64,000 bases of DNA from Epiperipatus broadwayi (Eukaryota > Onychophora > Udeonychophora > Euonychophora > Peripatidae): NCBI GenBank assembly GCA_028023455.1, contig JAQFVV010000319.1, positions 744,001 through 808,000 of the forward strand, written 5' to 3'. The notes beneath the pieces were generated by a model, which saw only the letters and a list, made by a program, of their open reading frames with translations, made no database searches and had not been told where the DNA came from. Made by a program: the position numbers and the translations under genes. This document shows, one piece after another, positions 51,721-62,185 of this stretch. Every line of letters starts with the position of its first letter. The first letter of the stretch is position 1.

Positions 51721-52159
51721 TGTATATTTTCATGTTGAATAGATGATCATCAGCATTGATCAAATAACCATAAAACAAATGGCTAAATATTTAAATGCCA
51801 TAAACATGAGCCTCTATAATTAGGAAGATATAGATTATGGAAACAGAAAATTCACCACACCAGACAGTCAATCAAACAAAAGGAGTGAAGCATCTATTGG
51901 ATGTATAAAAATGAAAAACGACCACAGATTATAACCTTATAGAAGGAAACATAAAAAATAATTCATATTAAATAATTACCACACCATCTAAAATACCAAG
52001 TCCCAGTAAGATACCCATTAAATATGGTAAGACACTGTTTAAAAGCAGATCATTAAACATGCAAAGTCTGCTTTAAAATGTCCCTCATTTTAAGGTTAGA
52101 TCATGAAGATGGGGACCCCTGAAAATAATAATGAATTGATGCATTAGCAAATTTAATTT

Positions 52160-52393
52160 ATGAAAGGGACAATACAGGTATGCTCCAAAATTGATATTAA
52201 CACAAAGGGAATTCATGTCAATGCACTGAATGATTCTGGAGGCCAGATATCTGTGATATCTAAAGAGCTATATGAATGTACACTAAAAGTTAACCTGTCA
52301 TACATGTTCTCCCAAAAGTTTATATATGTAACATTGGCTAACAAAAGAAAAGTGCAGCTAGTCTCAAACAAATTTTGGTCAAGATCAAAATAA
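52160..52393 (+). pseudogene. Retroviral-type aspartic protease fragment
   Basis: The 77-codon frame contains ALNDSGGQISVISKELYE, which fits the active-site pattern of LTR-retroelement proteases (hydrophobic-Asp-Ser-Gly-Ala/Gly, then a hydrophobic I-V-S-x-x-L-Y stretch). The catalytic Asp is kept. KVQLVSNKFW lies near the end. It is in the same orientation as the Gag-like region upstream, and no RT is recognisable before the minus-strand Gypsy element at 53.24 kb. It probably belongs to the same truncated LTR element. Confidence 0.65.
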
Positions 52394-53239
52394 AACAAAT
52401 GGGGTTACATCATGTGTTTTTGATATTGAAAAGTTTATTTATGACATAGTAACTGGGATTTTAATCTATGCACCAGCTTAACTGCATATTTGTTTATACA
52501 AGGAATAAAGTAACCATTCATAGAGAAAATTTTGAATTTGAATGTACTAAATTATACTGTTCCAATGAAATTTGTTGAAAATTCTCAATATACACTAAAT
52601 AATGTTAATAGGAAGAACGTGATGGATCAAAATCATGAAATATTTTCAGAGATAAATTTTAAATTTGCATCTGCCAAATTATACTAATTTAATAACATTA
52701 GGAGATATAATAAATAATATTTAAATGGTAGTGTTGTCCCAAGAAATTTTGAATAAAATACTTTATTATATAATGGATCAATACCATGAAATATTTTCAG
52801 TGGTACCCAATCTTCAATACCAGAGGATACCATTATAAATTATAATGTACAATATGATAGTTTACTAGTGAAAATCCTAACCATCCACGCCTACATGGCT
52901 GCATTATTATTCATAGATATTTAAAATTGCTTTTAGGTAATGGAAAACATATTTTTTTAAAAATATAAACAAGCAAAACAGACATCAGAAAATAAATACT
53001 AAAACTGATCTATGAATAAACAAACCACAATTTATTAACAGTTCAATATAAAAGAAATATATATATCCATTAAAATGGTATGTTTACATTACTGTATATT
53101 GCATTAGATATCTGGAAGACATTAAATATCAATAATCATAGAAATTTACATTATAATGCTGTATCATGTTTAAAGAATGTTACTGTATTATTTATGTGTT
53201 TCTGTTAAACAAGTGTCCTAAGTTAAGTTGAGCACACAA
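52394..53239. other. AT-rich non-coding DNA
   Basis: No recognisable coding or repeat structure. It ends at the Gypsy 3' LTR. Confidence 0.4.
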
Positions 53240-53448
53240 TGATGTGCATTCACCAACTTAATTGAATTCTCCAGCAGCTTTGGTAACAAAAAATAGTTTT
53301 ATTAACAACTTTAACACAAAAAATAATGCATAGCTATAAGTTATACTCTAAGAAAGTTTTCTCACTAAAACTCTTCTACTAGATAAAATGTTCTACACTT
53401 TACGTTCTTGATTGTTTAACTTGATTAACAATGGCAGGTGACATTACA
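53240..53448 (-). repeat. Gypsy 3' LTR
   Basis: 209 bp, closely matching 57076-57279. Shared blocks include AATAATGCATAGCTATAAGTTATA, AACTCTTCTACTAGATAAAATG and GTTTAACTTGATTAACAATGG (given in plus orientation). Differences are a few substitutions and small indels, so the element is not brand-new. Confidence 0.92.
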
Positions 53449-53893
53449 CTCCTCCACCCATAGCAGGAAAATAGTTATCTTACAAAGTCACTTAGATATG
53501 CAGGCGGTTTCCTATCTCGCTTTGTGTGTTTATATTCTGTATTATCTAATGTATTAGATGATTCTGATTGGACTATTTCTGGGTCTTCTGCTGAAATCTT
53601 TTCCTGGGATTTTGCTATCTGGTAGTCTGGACTTGGCTCTGAGTTATCAGATCTCGTTTCTGAAGGTTTATTCCCATTGATTTGAGCTGTATGTGTATAT
53701 TGTCAGTTTGGATTGATGTGATGGTGGATATGATTAAAATGTCTCTTGTATCTACATTATCTTCCGTTTGTACTGTAGCTATATTCTTGGAAGTTATGCC
53801 AATCACTTTGCCCTTTATCCAAATTTGTCATAGGCAATCTCTAATCTACACCTTCTCACCTACAAGAAACTTTTCTGACTTTCTATCAACAGT

Positions 53894-54573
53894 TTATCTT
53901 ATCGGTTCAGGTAGAAGTAAAGTTAAGTTGGTCTGTAGCTTTCTTTTCAGGAAAAGTTTGGCAGGAGTCTTTCCGCTAGCAGTGATTGGAATAGAATGTT
54001 GTCGTAAAAGAATCTGATTTAAAGCTTCTAGCATCCTCATAGGTTTTTGCTTTCTTAATGCAATTTTAAGTTGGTTTACTGCATTCTCAGCTAGGCCAAT
54101 GCTTTCTGGGTGGTGTGGTGGTGTATGAAGGTGTCTGATGCCTCTGTGTATCAGGAAGTTTTCGAATTTAGAAGAAAAAACAGAACCTTTACCTGAAACT
54201 AAAGTCTCTGGATATCCTTCTGTTACAAAAATGGATGTCAATTGCTTGATTGTTTCATCTGTCCCAGTATTTTTAACAATTCTATATTCAATCCAGTGCA
54301 AGTAGGCATCAACTAAAACTAGAAAAATATGTGTAAATTTTTATATCTTCATTTAACCTTGGCCATCTAATGTAACTTCTGGCTAATGCTTTGGTGCTCA
54401 CTATTCCTGGATGGCCTGTTTTTGAGAACACATCCCTTGCAGATTGACAATTGCATATGTGCATTACAGAAAGACATTGGTAGATTATCTGGTTTCTTGT
54501 TAGGCCAGCCCTCCCCTGATCCAGTTTTTAAGAACTTGGTAAGCCAGTTTATTATTGGTCCAGTCTGATACAC
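53894..54573 (-). pseudogene. Gypsy integrase
   Basis: Would insert the cDNA. Minus-strand pieces are: 54573-54367, ending the linker and containing the CNAH-Q-SICKGC remnant of the N-terminal zinc domain; then, after frameshifts, FLVLVDAYLHWIE (about 54335-54298; first catalytic Asp kept); then 54301-53894 with LVSGKGSVFSSKFENFL, where the catalytic Asp of the usual SDNG motif is Gly; and HPESIGLAENAVNQLK, where the catalytic Glu is kept. Loss of the second Asp plus frameshifts makes it inactive. Confidence 0.85.
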
Positions 54574-55024
54574 TTCTACTGTTCATTGTTTTATTCTTCC
54601 ACTGCTCGATATAGTTTACTTCTATGGTAGGTCTCATTCTTTCTAAAGCATCAGGCAGTCTAGACAATGCACCAGCATGTTGGATCAACTTCCCACTTCT
54701 GTAAATTAAATCATAGTCATAATCTGAGAGTATTGATATGCAGCATATCATTTGTGGACTCAGATGGTCTGGAACAGGGTTTACTTTAGTGAGTATTCCC
54801 AACAAAGGTTTGTGGTCTGTAGTTATTGTAAATTTTTGCCCATATACACATTGGTGGAACTTTTTAATACCATAAACCATTGCCAGTGCCTTCTTAACTA
54901 TATGACTGTAGTTTCTCTCAGCATTAGATAGGGTCCTCAAAGCATAGGGTATAAGTCTCTCACCCTTTGGGGTTGGGTGACTTAGAACCATTCCTACTCT
55001 ATACTCTGACCCATCTGTTGTCAT
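54500..55024 (-). pseudogene. Gypsy RNase H domain
   Basis: A 174-codon frame. TTDGSEYRVGMVLSH carries the first catalytic Asp. RTLSNAERNYS and VKKALAMVYGIKKFHQCVYG hold the region where the catalytic Glu (usually IEKEALA) is replaced by Lys. FTITTDHKPLLGI has the third acidic residue, and YRSGKLIQHAGALSRLP is the usual C-terminal landmark (normally HvNADALSR). The domain degrades the RNA strand during cDNA synthesis. It follows the RT after a frameshift near 55.0-55.16 kb and runs into the integrase linker. Confidence 0.88.
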
Positions 55025-55039
55025 GCATAAATCTGCTTC

Positions 55040-55908
55040 ATGGTCATCTTCATGCTCTGATTTTCACTTCCACACTTGATTCTTTTTCAAAAGGTCAAAT
55101 AACGGTTGGGCCACATGTGCCTTTCCCTTTAGAAAAGAGTCAAAATAATTAATAAACCCTAAAATGCTTGTAATTCCTTGACATTTGTAGGATTGGGAGC
55201 ATTATATATTGCTTTTGTTTTCTCTGGTGCTGGGATTTTTCCTTGCTCGGATATAATGTGTCCTAAAAATTTTAGTTTCTCTGTATTCCATACACATTTG
55301 TTAATATTAAGAGTTGCTCCAAATTCTTCCAATCTTTGACACACTTGAGTGACTTTATCTCTGATGACCTCTTCTGAGTTTGCAGTGATGAGGATGTTGT
55401 CAAAGTATGGGATGACTCCTGCTAAACCCTTAACTAAAAAATCCATCTTTGCTTGAAAAATGTTTGGAGCAACAGTTATTCCGAAAGGAAGTCAATTGTA
55501 TTTGAATAATTTTATGTGAGTGGTTATTGTTAACATTCTCACAGTTTCTTCACTTACTGGTATTTGATGAAATGCAGACTGGAGGTCAAGTTTTGCAAAA
55601 AGTGATGCCTTCCCTAAAAGGGCTAGGACCTCTCTTGTATTTGGAACTGGGTATGCACACTTGCAGATATTTTTGTTTATTGTTTCATGATAGTCTCTGC
55701 AAATATGTATTTTGCCATCTGGTTTGTTTACCACCACAATTGGTGTACCCCAGTCTGAATTTTCAATTGGACTTATTATGCCTTCTTGTAATAAGTTACT
55801 TAGGGCTTCTTCAACTTTAATGCGTTGTGCAAATGGTATTTTCGTAGTCTTGCAAATTACAGGTATTACGTTTTCTTTTAACTCTAGTTGTACTGGCTTT
55901 GTTTTCAT
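55040..55908 (-). pseudogene. Gypsy reverse transcriptase
   Basis: Frames 55908-55492 and 55446-55159. Motifs in order are GIISPIENSDWGTPIVVVNKPDGKI split as LLQEGIISP and WGTPIVVVNKPDG, FAKLDLQSAFHQIPV (catalytic Asp of motif A kept), LFKYN then an in-frame TGA where this family has Arg, LPFGITVAPNIFQ, and PYFDNILIT. In the last motif the second Asp of the YxDD box is Asn. KFLGHIISEQG follows. The TGA (55492-55494) is readily explained by CGA to TGA. The mutated YxDD box alone would abolish activity. Confidence 0.9.
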
Positions 55909-55960
55909 CTGCCCTAAATTTTTAGTAAAAAGTGATGGGAATTTAATCGGTATTTCATTT

Positions 55961-56330
55961 TCAATATTTATTTTCTTTATAAATTCCCAAAGGATGGAAC
56001 AAGTTTCTGCCCATTAACGGTTTTATCTTTTTATGTGTTATATATAATGGTAGAACTCCTTTGTTTGAGTTCAACATGACTTTGACCATAACCTTTCTGA
56101 TAATTTTGACTGTGTTTTCATTTATATCTGTTGCATGAATTTCAGTATTCACAACTTTTTTTGAGGCTTGTTATTTTTAAAAATAGATTGCCAATCCTTT
56201 AGAGACATGAGGGAAACCTCGGTGCCACTATTTATTTCCATTTTACAATGTTTTCCTTCAATGCACACAGTTTGGTTAAATTCTGATAGTGAATTTTTTA
56301 GTGTTTTGATCTCGTATCAATCTTTTGAGT
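55961..56330 (-). pseudogene. Gypsy aspartic protease
   Basis: Minus-strand translation of about 56290-56170 gives CIEGKHCKMEINSGTEVSLM, followed by KDW. The N-S-G at 56232-56224 stands where the catalytic Asp-Ser/Thr-Gly is required, so the active-site Asp is lost. The 56152-55961 frame ends with PLMGRNLFHPLGI, the C-terminal G-R/N landmark of these proteases (usually LLGRDWL). It lies between the zinc knuckle and the RT, as expected in Ty3/Gypsy. Confidence 0.8.
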
Positions 56331-56382
56331 TGTTTTTTACAAAATCTCTCACTAGGGTTCCTCGTGTTTAATACAGTTGTTT

Positions 56383-57040
56383 ACAATTGCATTCAACATG
56401 TCTGGTTTTTTTGCAGTGGAAACATACATGGTTAAAGCTACAATCCTCATCTTGTTCAGCATTTTTCTGAATCGGATGGTAAAGGATATGACGTGATGCA
56501 TAATTTACATATTATTTACCTACTCAATTATGAGTTCATGGGCTATTTCTTTTTTAATGGCCTCTTTATATTTAATGTTCGAGTCTGCAAGTAATTGTTC
56601 ACGAAATTTATTGTCAATCCAAGTAGCAACTGTTTAAGGAGTGCTTCTTCTAAAAATTGACCATAAACACAATGTTTGGCTAATTTACACAGGGCTGAAT
56701 CATATTCCTTGAAGGTTTCATTTTTTGTCTGATGTCGTAAACAGTATATTCTAGCGATGTGCTTTGAGAGTAGTGGGCAGAACTCGAGTTAATCTTTCAA
56801 CCACATCATTGTATTATAAAGTTTCTGGTTCAACAGGTTCACATAACCAGTTAGCCACTTCTAAAACCTTGATTCCTGCGAAACCTAGAAGTATGGCACT
56901 TTTAATTTTGTTTTCCTTAACACTGTTTATCAAAAAGTGTTTTTCAACCAGTTTTACATATAACAGCCATTTACTAGGATTTTCAACATCAAATTCTCCT
57001 ATTCGTAGTTATATCATGGCAGCTATTTTTTTTCCATAAA
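56383..57040 (-). pseudogene. Gypsy Gag with zinc knuckle
   Basis: Minus-strand translation from about 57005 reads IGEFDVENPSKWLLYVKLVE, then HFLIN, GFAGIKVLEVANWL and PETL, the capsid start typical of this group (E-F-D ... W-Y-E-L-E-F). Near the C-terminus CFHCKKTRHVECNC (56424-56383) is a complete C-x2-C-x4-H-x4-C zinc knuckle that would bind RNA. Stops and frameshifts separate the two ends. Gag lies between the PBS and protease, the normal order. Confidence 0.85.
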
Positions 57041-57075
57041 CTGTTTTTTGGAGATCCTGTCAGACTGTGCCAATT

Positions 57076-57279
57076 TGATGTGTATCAACTTAATTGAATT
57101 CTCCAACAGATTTGGTAGCAGAAATTAAATTTATTAACAACTTTACCACAAAAAATAATGCATAGCTATAAGTTATACCCTAAGAAAGTTTTCTAACTAA
57201 AACTCTTCTACTAGATAAAATGTTCTACACTTCACGTTCTTTATTGTTTAACTTGATTAACAATGGCAGGTACATCACA
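57076..57279 (-). repeat. Gypsy 5' LTR
   Basis: 204 bp, paired with 53240-53448. An AATAAA-like signal (TTAATAAATTTAA on the minus strand) lies in its 3' part. The first three internal bases and the PBS follow directly to the left. Confidence 0.92.
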
Positions 57280-59617
57280 CACATATAGTTCATTTTTGTA
57301 TTAAAACAATAATAAGAAATCAGCTTAAATTAACCATAAATGTTCACCATATGCAGGCCATTACAAAATTCAGTCATAAAAATATGCACATGTGTTAAAG
57401 TAAAGCAGTAATAAATAGCCTCTAATGATCTGCTTAAGAAGTAAAACAAAATTCATCAGGAAAAACATCTAGATCTGAAGCAAAATCAAAATCCTCTGTA
57501 TCTTAATTGGGGGATGGTCCAGTGAATAAATATCTATAGAATTGTCATATAAGAATTCCCACCCATTTATATACCAATTTTTAATTTCAGATGCATATGT
57601 GAAGCAATTAAAATTAATTAAAACACATATGAGTTTTAAATACATTAAAATCAACTTAATTATATAATCATTTATTTTCTTCTAAAAAATACTTTATTTA
57701 AATTTTAAATAATAATTAGCTGAGTATTGCTTTCAACATAAAAGATCATATTCATGGTGCTCAAATACAGTAACTGATATTATTGTTAAGAGAAGATAAT
57801 GACTTACTAAAATATAATTAATATATAAATTAATTCATTTATATTTTCCACTTTCTGGACAAAATGATACAGGAGTGTTTTTTGTTTATCATATAAGAGT
57901 TATTAAGAATGAAAATTGTTATAAAATCAACCTATTAAACTATTTATATTTGTGCACATTACAGTAGATGCATACATATCTTGATTTACATTAATAGTTT
58001 TTGAATATCTTTATAGAGACATAAGCAAATTTTTAAGTATTTAAAATAACTCAATCTTTCTTATATTCTTTTTAAAACTTTTTTCATTAGAAAAAAAATT
58101 AAGTTAAAGCTAAATACTGATTCTTTTAAAAGTAAATTTTAATGATTAACATTACAGAAGTGGATTTAAAATTCTCTAGAAGAAAAAGAAAAAAAAAGAA
58201 ACAAAACTGATTTTTTTTAATCTCTTAAATATTTAAAACTGTAAACTATTATACCAAAGTAAACTTCATAAGAAATACCATCTAGCTTTAAACAAAAAAT
58301 ATTTTAAAGCATACCAAGATATATAAAAGTCAAAGATTAAACTAAATCAAACATTATAAAGTAAAAAGTTTAATGTTAGTTAACTTGAAATGAAAATGAA
58401 ATAAATGCATAAAATTGTAGAAATTATATTATAGAGTGTCCAATCACTTTAACTATTACTGGCATGTTGGCAATTAAAGTTTGATAAATTGTTTAGAAAT
58501 TAATTAAACAGATTCTTTAGTACAATATATACCTAAGCATATATTATTTTCTATAAAACTGGAATTATATTCATGTATATTTTCAAAATAGAGCTTTCTG
58601 ATGGTTTATTAGTTAAGTCTTTCCATATATAAGTTTCAAGTTTTAGTCACAATATAGTTTTATGTTTCTGGTAAAGTTAGTATGAGACCTTCAATGTAAA
58701 ATCTAGTATGAAATTTATTTTACTGTTGAAAAGTGCATCAGTTTAACAGCAATTTAACATACACGTAGATAGTTGGAACAGTGTTGGGTTAAGTTCACCA
58801 AGCAGAATTGGATATTAGCTCCATGCTAGATGTGATGTTCCATTGTGATAACTAATAATGCATCTTGATAGTTTCAGTTGCTTGTAGAGATCCCATGTAC
58901 CTAATGTTGAACAGTAAAACACAAAGACCCAAAGACAAACTGAATTTACAATTGGCCTATTGTGTTCAGGGATGCATCTTGATTTTTTAGTTGTTATTAA
59001 AAGTTATGTACCCCCCATTTAACAGTTAAAAAGTAAATATAAATAGACAAAATAATTTTACACATTGACATATTTATATCATTACCATGTTTGCAATACA
59101 CATTTTTTGAATTAACAACTCAGTAATTATTTTAATTACCCATGCTTACAAAATTCTTTGAATCTGTAATCCACATGTGTATAGATAATCCTTAACTATC
59201 TTAATACTGAAATATGTTTAATTTAAATTTACATTTGTTAATATAAAACAAAGCTTAAAAAATAGTTTTTCAAGAATTCAATTAATAAAAAGATAAGCTA
59301 TTTGAGCAACATTTTCTAGATAAGTATTAATTAAGCTTAGTCCCTATAACATAATTTTTGAGAAATTTATTTCAAATATAGATAAAATATAGCAATTTTT
59401 ATGAGAAATGGTTAATTTTTTATTAAATAATATGCGCAGAAACAGGATTACATATATCTACAGCACATATTCTTATTTATAAATAGCACATTTAAATCAC
59501 ACTACACTTTAAATATTATTAAAATAAACAGTTCTTTTCTAATCTATTGTGTCAGCTGCATGATGGCACTATTTCTAGGTCAATTCCTAAAATATACTGT
59601 TTCAGCAGTTTACACCC
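57280..59617. other. AT-rich non-coding DNA
   Basis: No gene, transposon end or RNA recognised. The 61-codon minus-strand frame at 57469-57654 is not supported. Confidence 0.45.
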
Positions 59618-59790
59618 AACCTAAGAAGTTTTTCTATAATAAAATGCAGAAAGAGTCCTCATGGATGCCTCAGCCAACCTAAGAAACTTCTTTCTATGAT
59701 AAAACACAGAGAGTCCTGGGCAGGCTAAGCCAATTTGGCTTTTTTCTATGCTAAAAATGCAGACAATTACCTTATTGGGTGCCATAGTTG
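59618..59790. repeat. Minisatellite, ~56-58-bp period, three units
   Basis: Units start at 59618 (AACCTAAGAAGTTTTTCTATAAT), 59676 (AACCTAAGAAACTTCTTTCTATG) and about 59731 (CAATTTGGCTTTTTTCTATG). Each continues into AAA-TGCAGA or ACACAGA and an AGTCCT-like block. Minus- and plus-strand frames across it are artefacts. Confidence 0.75.
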
Positions 59791-60073
59791 GTTGTGTTAT
59801 TAACTTTTTCATAATGCTAGAATGTTTATTTTTTCTATACTTTTGTGTAAGAGTGTGTGGATTTTAGCCTGTCATAATTATTTAAAATTTCATTATAAAG
59901 TTTTTTTTTTCAAAGGCTCTAACCTACTGTTACATTGTAACTTTATTAACAAGGTCATGAAGGTTCCATTGCAAATGTGTAACCCTAAAAAATTGCTTTT
60001 AAGGGTCCAGCAGAGCAGTATTTTGATAATCACATGAAAAGTAACATTTTTTGCGAGAATTCATCCATGACAA

Positions 60074-60372
60074 GTTACTTTTTATATATGCACAAAAACA
60101 AAAACAACCCAGTGTCTGAATATTAATTACTGTCTGAAAAAAAAGAAAATTAGTTGGGTATTATAGTTTTTCTATCTACACACTAACAAAAACAACCCAG
60201 TTTCTGATTAATTACTGTCAAAAAAAAAGAAAAGAAAAGAAAATTAGTTGGGTTTGATTTTTAAATGTAGTATTTGAATTACGATACTTTTTATATGTAC
60301 GCAATAACAAAAAGAACCCACTTTCTGATTAATTACTGTTCAAAAAAAAAGGAAATTAGTTGGTTATCATTT
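60074..60372. repeat. Minisatellite, ~90-120-bp units
   Basis: Three units begin near 60074, 60164 and 60283. Each has ACAAAAA-AACCCA, TTTCTGATTAATTACTGT (or close), an A-rich run and AAATTAGTTGGGT. Within each unit AACCCA and TTGGGT can pair, giving a hairpin per repeat. Confidence 0.8.
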
Positions 60373-60445
60373 GAAAATTTAGTGTGAATTTTTAAATGTT
60401 GTGGGTAAATTCAATAATGTAGAATTTCATAGTATTTTCTATTAA

Positions 60446-60453
60446 AAAGATTG

Positions 60454-60491
<38 letters not shown>

Positions 60492-60522
60492 CAATCTTTA
60501 TATATATATATATATATATATA
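60446..60522. repeat. 54-bp perfect palindrome with (TA)n core, then more (TA)n
   Basis: AAAGATTGTAAC (60446-60457) and GTTACAATCTTT (60488-60499) flank 30 bp of (TA)n, making an exact 54-bp palindrome, followed by a further (TA)n tract to about 60522. It lies 40 bp left of the large Penelope-like hairpin. Confidence 0.92.
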
Positions 60523-60562
60523 ATGTCTGTTAATTAAAAAAACAAAATTGTAATTATAATTG

Positions 60563-60959
60563 AAATAATAAATTTAACGGTTTACAATCAATTACAAACA
60601 ATCCTTAAATCTGCAGAAGTACTTTTGGTCAATTTCTTAAACCGGCCTCAACTGCCATTAAATTCAAAAATCAAAAGTGGAAGCAAACATCATCAATTCA
60701 AATTCCACGAATCTCGTATTTTAATGTTAGCAACTTGTGGATTTATTAAGTGTGTTTTATTCCTGTTTAAAAAAATTGCCTCTTTAATTTTTTTTTTTAC
60801 TATGGTTTCTCTCTTCATGAAGAATTTTCACATTTTCAAAATCAAATTTAAATTTATATTTACATGTTTTTTCATGATCAAAGAAAACTGAAGGAGACAT
60901 TAAATCACCATTATTTTTACTTTTTACACGCTCATATAATAATTCATGTTCCTTCAATC
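60563..60959 (-). pseudogene. Penelope-like GIY-YIG 3' end, left arm of a hairpin
   Basis: Left arm of an inverted repeat whose right arm is 60991-61390. On the minus strand it encodes the C-terminal half of a GIY-YIG endonuclease of a Penelope-like element, starting just after the conserved ESR region, with KFKFDFENVK-like and RQAAN-like segments recognisable by comparison with the right arm. It is truncated exactly at the hairpin junction and contains stops. The plus-strand 88-codon frame here is a shadow. Confidence 0.8.
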
Positions 60960-61390
60960 ATAGATGAATCTAGGTGCAGCATTGAGAAGAGATTGAAGGA
61001 ACATGAATTATTATAATATAAGCATGTAAAAAATAAAAATAATGGTGATTTAATATCTTCTTCAGGTTTCTTTGATCACAAAAAAAAAATGTAAATATAA
61101 ATTTAAATTTGATTTTGAAAATGTAAAAATTCTTCATGAAGAGAGAAACCATAGTAAAAGAAAAATTAAAAAGGCAATTTTTATAAACATGAATAAAATG
61201 CACTTAATAAATCGACAAGCTGCTAACATTAAAATATGAGATTCATGGAATTTGAATTGATGACATTTGCTTCCGCTTTTGTTTTTTGAATTTAATGGCA
61301 GTTGAGGCAGGGTTAAGAAATTAAGGGAAATTACTTCTGTGGATTTAAGGATTGTTTGTAATTGTTTGTAAACCATTAAATTTATTATTT
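60960..61390 (+). pseudogene. Penelope-like GIY-YIG 3' end, right arm of a hairpin
   Basis: Plus-strand translation from 60966 reads ESRCSIEKRLKEHELL, a stop, YKHVKNKNNGDLI, then CKYKFKFDFENVKILHEER, KIKKAIFINMNKMHLINRQA and a terminal DSWNLN. It aligns without gaps over most of its length with the third copy at 61.85-62.18 kb, which fixes the identity as the end of a Penelope-type GIY-YIG domain. The arm shared with the left copy is 60991-61390; this copy extends about 25 bp further inward. A downstream stop replaces the residue before DSWN. Confidence 0.85.
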
Positions 61391-61457
61391 TAAATATATA
61401 TATATATAAAGTTTGTAAACCATTAAATTTATTATTTTAAATATATATATATATAAA
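61364..61457. repeat. 47-bp perfect tandem duplication
   Basis: Units 61364-61410 and 61411-61457 are identical. Each begins GTTTGTAAACCATTAAATTT and ends in (TA)n plus AAA. The first unit overlaps the outer end of the hairpin's right arm and the second leads directly into the third Penelope-like copy. Confidence 0.95.
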
Positions 61458-61478
61458 GTGCCACATAATTATAAAATG

Positions 61479-62185
61479 ACTGATTTTAGGTCTTTTTTAT
61501 ATAGAAATAATATTTTGTGTAAATATGCATGTGATAAAAAGAAAAATATTGAAAATTATGTAAGTGAATTATTAAGTGTGGGTTATAATATAAAAGAAAT
61601 TTATCAGGTGGTTTGTCAATTTAGTAAGAAAATTAATAGAAATATTGGTGGAGAAAAAATTGAGAATACGAAGTGGATTTCCTTGCCTTTTTATAATAAT
61701 AATCAAGTAAAATTTATGAAAAAAGTTTATAATAGTATATATAATGTTTCATTTTATGGATCGGTTAATTTAAATAGAATGGTTAATAATTCAAAAGAGA
61801 AGTTAGGAAAAATAATGTGAGTAATGTAATTTATAGAATTTTTTGTGGGTGTAACTTATCATATGTGGGGGAATCTAGATGTAATATGTAGAAAAGAATT
61901 AAAGAACATAAATTGTTGTATAAAAGAATTTTGAAAAATATACAGATGTGTAGTGATAGTAATAGTGAAGTGAAATTATATACTGAATCTGTTTTTTATG
62001 ATCATGATAGGAATTGTACTTTTAAATTTGATTTTGATATAAACAAAATACAAATTTTAGGCCAAGAGAGAGATAATGAAAAAAGAAAAAATTAAGAGGC
62101 AGTTTTTATTAGTATGTATAGTAATACAATAATAAAGAGACAGTCAGCAAATGTTAAAATTAATGAATTGTGGAATATTTAAATC
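61479..62185 (+). pseudogene. Penelope-like element C-terminus (linker and GIY-YIG endonuclease)
   Basis: The 120-codon frame to 61820 gives the region between RT and endonuclease (NIENYVSELLSVGYNI, then WISLPFYNNNQVKFMKKV). A frameshift at about 61815 leads to NVIYRIFCGCNLSYVGESRCNM (about 61821-61890): the GIY-YIG core as VIY...YVG, with the catalytic Arg in ESR. Then an in-frame TAG, KRIKEHKLLYKRILKN, FKFDFDINKIQILGQERD and RQSANVKINELWNI follow. The endonuclease would nick DNA during integration. One frameshift and two in-frame stops (TAG, then TAA) inactivate it. The RT domain itself is absent upstream. Confidence 0.88.

Larger units (their letters stand above)
53240..57279 (-). mobile_element. 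Ty3/Gypsy LTR retrotransposon, complete structure, inactive
   Basis: A ~4.04-kb minus-strand element with LTRs at 57279-57076 (5') and 53448-53240 (3'). Read on the minus strand the LTRs start TGTGATGTACCTG/TGTAATGTCACCTG and end CATCA. After the 5' LTR, three bases precede a PBS-like TGGCACAGTCTGACAGG (from 57072). A purine tract GGGTGGAGGAG (53459-53449) abuts the 3' LTR. Gag, protease, RT, RNase H and integrase follow in the Ty3/Gypsy order. A 5-bp target duplication is not clear (CACAA/CACAT at best). The 4-kb length is near the lower end for Gypsy elements, so internal deletions are likely. Confidence 0.9.

Noticed and set aside
53682-54017. Plus-strand 111-codon frame over the Gypsy integrase
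   Set aside because: Shadow of the minus-strand integrase, which has clear motifs.
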